A stretch of 64,000 bases of DNA, from the NCBI RefSeq assembly GCF_035046485.1, contig NC_085137.1:482478252-482542251 (forward strand), given 5' to 3'. A program made the translations under genes and the position numbers. Below, piece after piece: positions 56,631 through 64,000 of this stretch. This DNA is from Aedes albopictus. Lineage: Eukaryota; Arthropoda; Insecta; Diptera; Culicidae. The notes beneath the pieces are model-generated. The model saw only the letters and a list, made by a program, of their open reading frames with translations, ran no database searches and was not told the DNA's origin. Within the stretch, counting starts at the first letter, position 1. Each line of letters opens with the position of its first letter.

Positions 56631-57424
56631 AGATGTTCATATTACTCTCCGTCAAGGCGATAGTATTCACATGCTCAGCCCCAACATTTCAAAAGCACGT
56701 AACTGATCTTCAACACAATATCTTCTCCCATAAATGTAGATCGAATCTTATCTTTCCCAGGACACCAACTATTACTATCGAAAAAAAAAATGCATTTCCT
56801 CCGTCCAGTAATCGTTGTACATTGCATCGGAGAGATAAAGGTTTGGTTTCGGCAAGCAGTTTCGCCATTTCGAAATGTTAGCACCGATATATTAAGAGCG
56901 TACACTCTCTATACAGCAAATCTGCTTTAAAAACAGTAGTCAAATATGAGCAACCACAAAATAAACAAAAAGAAATATGTCGGTGCGTCAAACGGCTTAC
57001 GTTTAAAATATAGAAAACCAAAACATTGAAAGGCCAAAAGGCAAAAAGTCGAATCAGGCTCACACATAAAATGCTGCACGAAAATTTTTGAAATATGTAG
57101 CTAAGACCTTTTGTCCCTATCAATTTTATTTTTTTCGACCTATTATACATTACTAGAAAAATTATCGCGCAAAGTTATGCAAAAATGTAAATAGATATGC
57201 GCGGATGCATTTAATCGTTTCGGTGTTTTCTGCGCGTTGAATCATTAACTATTTTCAGCATTTATTGTAGAAGACACGAACACGATATGATGTACTGGCA
57301 ACGATCTATTAGCGGTTTTGAACATTTTAATGCGATAATCTACGGCGAAACGCGCAACATTTGTCTTCGATTTTTTTACATTTCTACGTTTTGTCTTCTC
57401 AGCCGCAACATTTCAAGAGCGCGT

Positions 57425-57592
57425 CCCAAGTAACACACATGTTATATAAAAGTTACGACAGCGCAAGTTTTGGTTGTATAGAAGTTTATTTTACGTTATT
57501 TCAACACAATGTTAGAATTACGTAAAATAATCTTCTATACAACCAAAACTTGCGCTGTCGTAACTCTATTATAACATGTGTGTTGCTTGGGG
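57425..57592. mobile_element. Foldback MITE in the palindrome loop, 168 bp
   Basis: Long inverted arms include gttacgacagcgcaagtttt and ggttgtatagaag with their complements. Outer ends are cccaagtaacacacatgtta and inverted taacatgtgtgttgcttggg. A target duplication is not clear. Confidence 0.85.
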
Positions 57593-60055
57593 TAACTGCT
57601 TTCCAAAACAACACCTTTTTTTTCAATACTGTGGCGTGGCACTTCTAGACAAAAAGGATACTCCTCTTTCGATGGCTTACACTAGAGGGGTGACATGTAA
57701 TCTACATCCATAGAAAAAGGAACCGTATCATCTACCAGTTACGTTCTTCTGAAAGCTGTAGCTGAAAAGATCCTGGAAAAGAAAAATCGTACAAATCTGG
57801 AGCAACATTTGAAAAGGACATACAAGCATTGGTAAACAATGACTTCACACGTCGCTCCTGAGCCCCCATCAACTTATTCACACAAACTAAGACCGTTTTC
57901 AGATAGAGCAAACATCGATCTTTCGGATAACGGTGTTCATTTGCGTGGGGGGCTGCTGTTAGGCCCTCGAAGCGAAAAAAGGCACAAAACCTGTTGGGCC
58001 CTTTTCAAATGTTGCTCCAGAAATGAAATAAAAAAAAAACAAAAGATAATAGGTCGAAGAAAAGTTAAATTAGTAGGGACAAAAGGTCTTACCTACATAT
58101 TTTAAAAGAAGAAAGAATTTTCACCCAGAATATTATGTTTGATTATTTGATGCCTGTGCCGATTTTTTGTTTTTTGGCCTTTCGATATTTTAGATTTCTA
58201 TTCTTATAACTTTAGGTATGTGGCACACAGACATATTTCTTTTTGTCTAATTTGTGGTTGCCCATTTTACATATTTTTGACAATTTTTGACTATCCAGCT
58301 TTTTACGCTGGCCATAAAACGACGAGGGGTGATTTGATTCTGACATTTCTTGCCGACAGGTTTTATAGTTTACATCTTGGCAGGCCGTATTATTCGAGAT
58401 TGTTGATTCGACTGTCAAAAATTTTCACGTTTGTGTTGGAGCTTGAATTATCATTTTGTTTCGCTAATTTTACTTTTATTACATGATTTTAGGAACCCGA
58501 GCACCATAAGCATGGAGAAATAGTTATGCCCGAGGAACTAGAAAGGACGATAAAATACTGCGGAGATTTAGGATTGCCATTCGTTATTAAATTTCCGTTT
58601 TTTTCGCTTGAAATATTCAATGTGTGTCCCGACAGTCATGTTTGTCAGATGGAAATTATTGAATACAGGCTTCCGTTCAACTTTCCGAACTTGAGGTGTA
58701 CAAAACCTTACATAAGTCTGAGAAAAAAAGTCCTCTGTGTAGTCCTCAAATGGTTCCAAAAGTTGACCTCCTAATAGTCTATGTTTGCCCGGGGATTTGC
58801 TTGTCCAAAAATATATTGTATCGTAATTGAAAAAAGGGGTCTTATTAAGTAAAAAAAAATATGCCCAAAACCACGTAAACTGTCATGGAAAGGAACACGA
58901 GATATTTTGACGAACTTTGTGTAACTTTGTCTCATCTCAGTCCTTGTTCCTGTCTTGGGGATACCAGTTGGAAAGAATTAAAATGGCTTGGTACCGTCCA
59001 TGGTAATTAACTGTTACATCTCTTGTAAAGCATTCTCAAGCAAGCTCAGAACCATAGGCAAATTTCACCGTTCTGGAAAATTGATATAGCGGTCTAACGG
59101 AGATGAAAATCCACTTTTATGCTGTTGATTCAACAGTTTTCCTAGGTTCCGTAGATTCAGCAACATTCCTAAGCCATTCTTTTCTACCTAAAAGACACAA
59201 AAAGATTAAATAAATTCATGAAAATTATGCATTAATTAACGATTGAATTTTCAGGAATGAAAATGAACAATTAAATGTCAACACAAAGTTTTTGGTGCCT
59301 AAATGCCTGCTTCGATTTTACTATAATTGAAATTATAGTGTCGGCAAGAAATGTCAGTTACAGTTTATAGCAGGCTAGCGTAAAAACCTGGATTATTTTT
59401 AAGGCAGATTTGCTGTATAGAGAGTGTACGCTCTTAATATACCGGTGCTAACATTTTGAAATGGCGAAACTGCTTGCCGAAACCAAACCTTTATCTCTCC
59501 GATGCACGGAGATAAGATTCGATCTACAGCTATGGGAGAAGATATTGTGTTGAAGATCAGTTACGCCCTTTTGAAATGTTGGGGCTGAGCATGTGAATAC
59601 TATCGCCTTGACGGAGAGTAATATGAACATCTATTGACATATGGAATCACAATACAATATACTTTTAATTGAATTTGTTACACCAATGTAATGTCTGCGT
59701 TCTATAGGCTTTAAGAACTTCTACCGTATATTGACGAAATGACAAATTTTGATACAAAATGCACTCCACCGATATTCATATGGATGCATACTACCAAATT
59801 TCAATATTGTTCATGATAATTTCTGTTATTGATGCCTTTAATTCATGATTCTGTTATGAAATGTGGTGTTATTCTATAGAAAACTCGATTTTTTAAAGGT
59901 TAGGCCCTTTAAAAGGGCGTAACTCAAAATTTCGCCCAACGATGATTTTAAAAATTTGCCCAGATGTGTAGGATAGATAAATAAAGAGAATGGCGTTTCA
60001 GGTTTTGATGGTATATTTTATTTTATAATAACGGTAAATGGAGCACCGTGCATGC

Positions 60056-60295
60056 TATATGAGTTTATTTTGTGGAGAGAAAATGTCCGGAGTCCAAAAA
60101 TGGTGACCAGCATATCTAAGATGGCGGCGGCCTAGAATCCAAATTCAAGATGGCGTCTGTTTTGAGCCCTAAAATCATGCAATATGCGTAAATTTTGTAT
60201 GAGGAAGTTATCTGGAGTCCAAAAATGGCGACCGCCTAAAATCCAAGATGGCGGCTCAAAATTCAAGATAGCGGCTTTTTCTTTAGAATTTGAGG
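60056..60295 (+). repeat. AAGATGGCGGC-type repeat, right of the palindrome
   Basis: Continuation, in the same orientation, of the array at 55310-55702: gagtccaaaaatggtgacca, aagatggcggc, 'gagccctaaaatcatgcaat'. About two units. Confidence 0.75.
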
Positions 60296-60340
60296 ATCAA
60301 AGATAAACTCAAAATTTCATCAATGTTTGAATTTTTCATA

Positions 60341-60570
60341 TGGGTCTTCAGTTAGCCTAGTGGTTAAGGCTATGGATTGAAAATCTGGAGACGGCGGGAG
60401 AATTTTTTCGACTTCCTGGGCATAGAGTATCATTGTACTTGGCTCGCTTGATACGAATTTATGCAAAGGAAGGTGAAAAAAGCCCTTCAACTAATAACTG
60501 TGGAAGTGATCAAAGAACACTAAGTAGAAGCGACGCAGGCCAAGTCCCTGTGCGGACGTAGAACCAGAAG
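60341..60570 (+). mobile_element. SINE with Ser-type tRNA head and Feilai-like body
   Basis: The head has agcctagtggttaaggctat, resembling a serine tRNA; its B box is lost. The body shares cttcctgggcatagagtat, ctaataactgtggaagtg and aagaacactaag with the Feilai-like SINE. The tail is (GAA)n. Confidence 0.7.
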
Positions 60571-60712
60571 AAGAAGAAGAAGAAGAAGAAGAGGAAGAAT
60601 GAGAAGAAGAAGAAGAATCATAATAATAATAAGAAGAAAAAGAAGAAGAAGAAGAAGAAGAAGAAGAAGAAGAAGGAGAAGGAGAAGAAGAATAAGAAGA
60701 AGAAGAGGATGA
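60566..60712 (+). repeat. (GAA)n microsatellite
   Basis: About 145 bp of GAA repeats with interruptions, derived from the SINE tail. On the minus strand it creates a serine-rich open frame (60491-60799) that is an artefact. Confidence 0.95.
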
Positions 60713-61044
60713 ATTTTTCAATTTGAAAATATGATGCCAAAATGATGTTGAACATTGAGTGTAAAAATTCACAAAAATAAAAAGATTTAAAAAATCCATA
60801 TTTAACTACTACTTCAAGGAACAGAACTTCTTATCTACAGTGATATATGTTGTACAGAGTTCCATTGCATTATCAACTGAAGCTACTGGAGCTATTTGCA
60901 GACTGATATAAACGTTTATATACTTTTGAGATATTCAGGGTCGTCCAAACTGTCCAGGAATTTAGTAATTGACTCTACAGCTATTCAGTAGTTATTTTCG
61001 CTATGAACTGTTGATACTTGGTTGGGATGCGACTGGGATGATTT
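60713..61044. other. No gene or repeat recognised
   Basis: AT-rich spacer between the GAA tract and the 61-kb palindrome. Confidence 0.4.
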
Positions 61045-61615
61045 TGCTTCGAAATGTTGGCATTGCAGTCTTTTGGGGGAATCGAAAACACTAGTTTATG
61101 ATTTTTCCCGACGTTTCGGTCCGTATGGGACTTTTCAAGGGTTCAATCGGTCAAGGTTTCCTAGTCAAGATGGCTTTGCTAAACTCAAAAATGTCATGCG
61201 GAAGTTTTGGTATAGATTGAGTCCGTTCGGTTTTCAACCGTCGTGATGCGGACATTCTCCTACCTATCGGGCGGTCTAGAATTCGGTCCCTGTTTTTGGA
61301 ATCTTCCACCATTGCTGCAATGCATTGGAATCTTGCACCAAAGCAATGGTGGAAGATTCCAAAAACAGGGACCGAATTCTAGACCGCCCGATAGGTAGGA
61401 GATTGTCCGCATCACGACGGTTGAAAACCGAACGGACTCAATCTATCCCAAAACTTCCGCATGACATTTTTAAGTTTAGCAAAGCCATCTTGACTAGGAA
61501 ACCTTGACCGATAGAACCCTTGAAAAAGGTCCCATACGGACCGAAACGTCGGGAAAAATCATAAACTAGTGTTTTCGATTCCCCCAAAAGACTGCAATGC
61601 CAACATTCCGAAGCA
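61045..61615. mobile_element. Near-perfect palindrome, 272-bp arms, 25-bp loop
   Basis: Left arm 61045-61316 and right arm 61342-61615 are inverted copies with very few differences. Each arm has ggtcc/ggacc stems next to gaaacgtcggg, a degenerate hammerhead-like core (61519-61547 on +). This is followed by aaaaatcataaactagtg, similar in layout to the 40850-41018 insert. Near identity implies recent formation or arm conversion. Confidence 0.85.
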
Positions 61616-61884
61616 GGTATGAACTGTTGACCACCATCAAATTGCACGAATCATTCCAAAAATAAAAGTTTTCAGAAAATTCACTAGACGAGATTTGAAT
61701 GTTCTATAAAGTTAAGATTACACCCATAGACTTTATGACGTAATGAGCAAACCAAAAAAATATATTTCATGATCTTTTTCTATTTTTATGTTGGGCAAAG
61801 TGTATTTTCATATCTGCCATAGAAAATGGCTATTGGCTAAAGAGGCATCCAGTTTATTCTCGAGTAATCGTGATGTAGTTTTCT

Positions 61885-61945
61885 GTGCAACATGGCAGGC
61901 TCTGCCCCAGTGAAGACGTAACCCCAATAAGAAGAAAAAAATATC
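61885..61945 (+). mobile_element. Feilai-like SINE 3'-end remnant
   Basis: 'ggcaggctctgccccagtga' and 'agacgtaaccccaataagaa' match the last 45 bp of the SINE body (caggctttgtcccaatgagg, then acgttacgccaagaag). Confidence 0.55.
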
Positions 61946-62446
61946 CATACGCGGAAGCCCTACAAACCGTCATCGATCTGCATCATCGTGTTTGCCAATT
62001 CCCATTTAGGTCCAGCCAATTTGACCCAGCAGCGCCGCGTGCCGTCGCCAGCAGGTCTCATTCAGCCTCGCGCCAATGGAACACTCTCGACTCCTCGTGC
62101 TGTCCGTTGTGATGATGCGCAGTGCACCCACGGAAAAGAGTCAAATTTTCTAATTACCCCTCGTAACGTAAATTTTTGACGCACACCTATTTTCTCCCCC
62201 TGTTTTGGCTATTGTGTTTTCTCCATTCATACCGCGGAGCATCATCGGAGAGGCGGCAGCCAGCAGCGGGTGGGGCAGCTTACCAAAAACCGCGATCCAA
62301 TGAGCCTCGAAAACAAAATTCGGCACTGGGCAGCAGTTACGTTTTCACCCGGCCACTGTTCGCCAAGCATTGTTTTATGAGCGCGGTATCTCGAGTCGAA
62401 TTTGTTTTTTGATTGTTGAAGAAAGATCTGGAGTTCTGGAAACATA

Positions 62447-62839
62447 ATGTTTTTCCTGCTGGCGTTTCTGCTGTTGTCGGCGTTCTTCGGGACTTCGGTA
62501 GTATCGTCCACGTACGAGAGTCCCGCAGGAAACATCAAAGCCCGCAGCTTTTCGTACTACGACCTGCAGAAGCAAGTTGGGGACATCAGCGACGACTTCC
62601 GGCAGATGGTGTCCAGTTTGATCGGAGCCACCCAGGTGGTTTACTGGAAGAAACCAACCAACAGGATAGCACCTTCGTCGCCAACGGCGCCGGTTAGACG
62701 GCGAGTCACGGTGAAACCTCCAAAGCGCCACAGGAAACATTCGGTGCAGAAACCCTCTTCCGTCAAGCGGAAGAAGAAGGCCCTCCCTTCGGATTACGAC
62801 GATCTGATTGCGATGGACACGTGGTCGTTTTTCAGATGA
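62447..62839 (+). CDS. Small secreted basic protein, family not recognised
   Basis: The 130-residue product begins with a strong signal peptide (MFFLLAFLLLSAFFGTSVVS, cleavage likely near residue 20-22). The next block, about residues 36-68, is moderately hydrophobic (FSYYDLQKQVGDISDDF and QMVSSLIGATQVVYW). From residue 69 on it is very basic and proline-rich, with the clusters RRR (84-86), KRHRK (93-97) and KRKKK (107-111), which could be proprotein-convertase sites. A short acidic end (DYDDLIAMD) follows. No cysteines were seen after the signal. The start context is aacataATGT with A at -3, and an AATAAA lies 290 bp downstream. It appears to be single-exon. Codon use is GC-richer than the flanks, which supports coding. 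I cannot assign a function; a secreted peptide precursor or extracellular matrix protein is possible. Confidence 0.72.
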   Translation: MFFLLAFLLLSAFFGTSVVSSTYESPAGNIKARSFSYYDLQKQVGDISDDFRQMVSSLIGATQVVYWKKPTNRIAPSSPTAPVRRRVTVKPPKRHRKHSVQKPSSVKRKKKALPSDYDDLIAMDTWSFFR

Positions 62840-63132
62840 AGAATTATTCATTCGTAGAAGAAATCAGAGTCAATTATTTATTGTTCGAAAATAAGTTATC
62901 CATTAGGTAGTGCGGTAGAACAGTGATGCGAAATGTGTATTGGACGTAAAGTGCCTAAATGTATGCAAAATGTTTGCGAAAAGCACGGAGTTTTCTCGCG
63001 AAAAGACTCTTGCGATGTGCCTCGTAAAACGACTGACTGCGGATCTCAAATTGTCGTTGATGAAGACAATCGACCAATTTCAACGACTGAATAATGTGAT
63101 TGAGAAGTGTAATTTATTTTAATTACGAAAGA

Positions 63133-63138
63133 AATAAA
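63133..63138 (+). other. Polyadenylation signal of the 62447 gene
   Basis: AATAAA located 294 bp after the stop codon, before the foldback at 63281. Confidence 0.55.
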
Positions 63139-63280
63139 GATATAGGTGATGAAAACGAAACTACAAAAAGTGTTTGCTATTGATGCGGTGTGGTTTAGTG
63201 TGTTAAGCCTTTGGTGGTCTCGAGGAAATAGTTACAATGACTGTGGTAGAGGGAACTGGTGAAAATCAGAAATATGGCCT

Positions 63281-63753
63281 TTAACCTTTCAGGACGCACG
63301 CCAATTTAAGGCGAAGCTGAAAGCATTTCCTCATTTTTTTGGTTTTTAATTTTTTATGAAACAGCGAAGCAATATTTTCAAAATCGGTTTCGTACACATA
63401 TAGAGTATGGCTTAAGGTATCTTCTGTTTTTTTTGTGGTGAAAAATGTTTTCTATTTTTGCAGAAACCATTTTTTTGTGGAATTTTGTTCAAAAATGGTT
63501 TCTGCAAAAACGAAAAACATTTTCAATCACAAAAAAAATCAGAAGATACCTTGATCCATACTCTATATGTGTACGAAAACCAATTTTGAAAATATTGCTT
63601 CGCTGTTTCATAAAAAATTAAAAACCAAAAAAATGAGGAAATGCTTTCAGTTTCGCCTTAATCCTTAAACTGCACCGCGCTTGTGGTGTATACGACGTGC
63701 GACGCTTTTGGTAGTGTTGTACTTTTACAATGGCGCGCGTCCTGAAGGGTTAA
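63281..63753. mobile_element. TTAA-bounded foldback, 473 bp
   Basis: TTAA at both ends (63281-63284, 63750-63753) with inverted ccttcaggacgc-type termini. Inner arms of about 180 bp pair closely (63300-63480 with 63490-63665). About 85 bp next to the right end is unpaired. Related end pattern (TTAACCYT...) to 2286-2409 and 37139-37229. Confidence 0.82.
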
Positions 63754-64000
63754 AACGGAGTCTCGGTTCAATTCCATATGAGATCTAGGCTTATTTCATT
63801 ATGGAACGTTGTATCACAAGCGGAAGTTAATGGACGTCCAAATAGGGTGACATTGGGTATTATCGGCAGGCTTGTTCTCTTCGTCATGGGGGTTTTTTTG
63901 TCAACCAAATTGCCTGAAACTTGGCCATATCATTCAGCTTAGTTGGGAAGGATTTGAGGCCAACTCTGAGTTCAATAGGGTTCAAAAAACCCCCCAAGAC
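63754..64000. other. No feature recognised
   Basis: Short AT-balanced stretch to the window end. 'agggtgacattgggta' at 63845 resembles the ggggtgacattgggcc end of the MITE nested at 11436, perhaps the start of another copy. Confidence 0.35.

Larger units (their letters stand above)
55708..60050. mobile_element. 4,343-bp long-TIR palindromic element, Transib-like ends
   Basis: The ends are cacgatgctccatttaccg (55708) and inverted cggtaaatggagcaccgtg (ending 60050). The 5-bp duplication catgc is exact (55703-55707, 60051-60055). CACGRTG ends and a 5-bp duplication match the Transib pattern (CACWATG, 5 bp), though a transposase is missing. Arms are long. Left 55708-56935 pairs with right 60050-59398, and left 56940-57150 pairs with right 58275-58050. 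58280-59398 exists only in the right arm, and two SINEs exist only in the left arm. Confidence 0.8.

Noticed and set aside
58526..58774. 82-codon frame in the right palindrome arm
   Set aside because: Within a transposon, no domain seen; kept only as part of a finding.
60491..60799. Serine-rich 102-codon minus frame
   Set aside because: It is the translation of the (GAA)n SINE tail.
62940..63122. 60-codon frame after the 62447 gene
   Set aside because: Lies in the presumed 3' UTR before the AATAAA and has no signal or domain.

Overview
The window reads as non-coding-rich, repeat-dominated genomic DNA of a culicine mosquito, most likely Aedes. The basis is a tRNA-headed SINE with the layout of the Aedes Feilai family, RTE-clade LINEs of the JAM1 type found in Aedes, many foldback MITEs with TA, TTAA, 3-bp, 5-bp and 8-bp target duplications, and a cuticle-protein gene with a tiny first exon and a very long, transposon-filled intron. 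No bacterial, viral or CRISPR features were seen, and the species is inferred rather than proven.

Only two host genes can be supported. The first is a + strand insect cuticle protein (chitin_bind_4/RR-like). It has a TATA box at 16067, a predicted start site near 16098, a 9-codon exon at 16405-16431 and a second exon at 44262-45320, joined in phase 0 across a 27.8-kb intron. The second is a single-exon + strand gene at 62447-62839 for a small secreted basic protein that I do not recognise.

Layout. 0-9 kb: foldbacks, a SINE, a TTAA MITE and a decayed RTE relic (6.3-8.8 kb). 9.06-12.85 kb: a near full-length but broken minus-strand RTE LINE interrupted by a MITE that carries a second MITE. 12.85-14.8 kb: a + strand LINE relic split by a 923-bp TA-flanked foldback. 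16.4-44.3 kb: the intron, holding a second RTE LINE (17.5-20.9 kb) with a Buster-type hAT insertion, a 23-bp-period repeat field (25.5-27.6 kb), a second TA-flanked foldback (33.6-34.5 kb), further degenerate short repeats (34.8-38.1 kb), a 169-bp insert with a hammerhead-like motif (40.85 kb), and SINEs. 47.7-52.1 kb: an old RTE relic broken by a 931-bp TA-flanked foldback and by a 2,974-bp TIR element that carries two satellite-like arrays (116-bp and 136-bp units) in opposite orientations. 53.3-54.8 kb: a 21-bp-period repeat field in two orientations. 55.7-60.05 kb: a 4.3-kb palindromic element with CACGRTG ends and a 5-bp duplication, with two SINEs dated by the matching empty sites in the opposite arm. 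61.05-61.6 kb: a near-perfect palindrome. 63.28-63.75 kb: a TTAA-bounded foldback.

The genes do not form a pathway. The main content is nested transposon stratigraphy around one cuticle gene. The strongest leads are the satellite-carrying TIR element at 49.0-52.0 kb, the long-TIR Transib-like element at 55.7-60.05 kb, and the hammerhead-motif element at 40.85-41.02 kb. Several long open frames (25.5-27 kb, 49.3-50.4 kb, 60.5-60.8 kb) are artefacts of tandem repeats and should not be annotated as genes.
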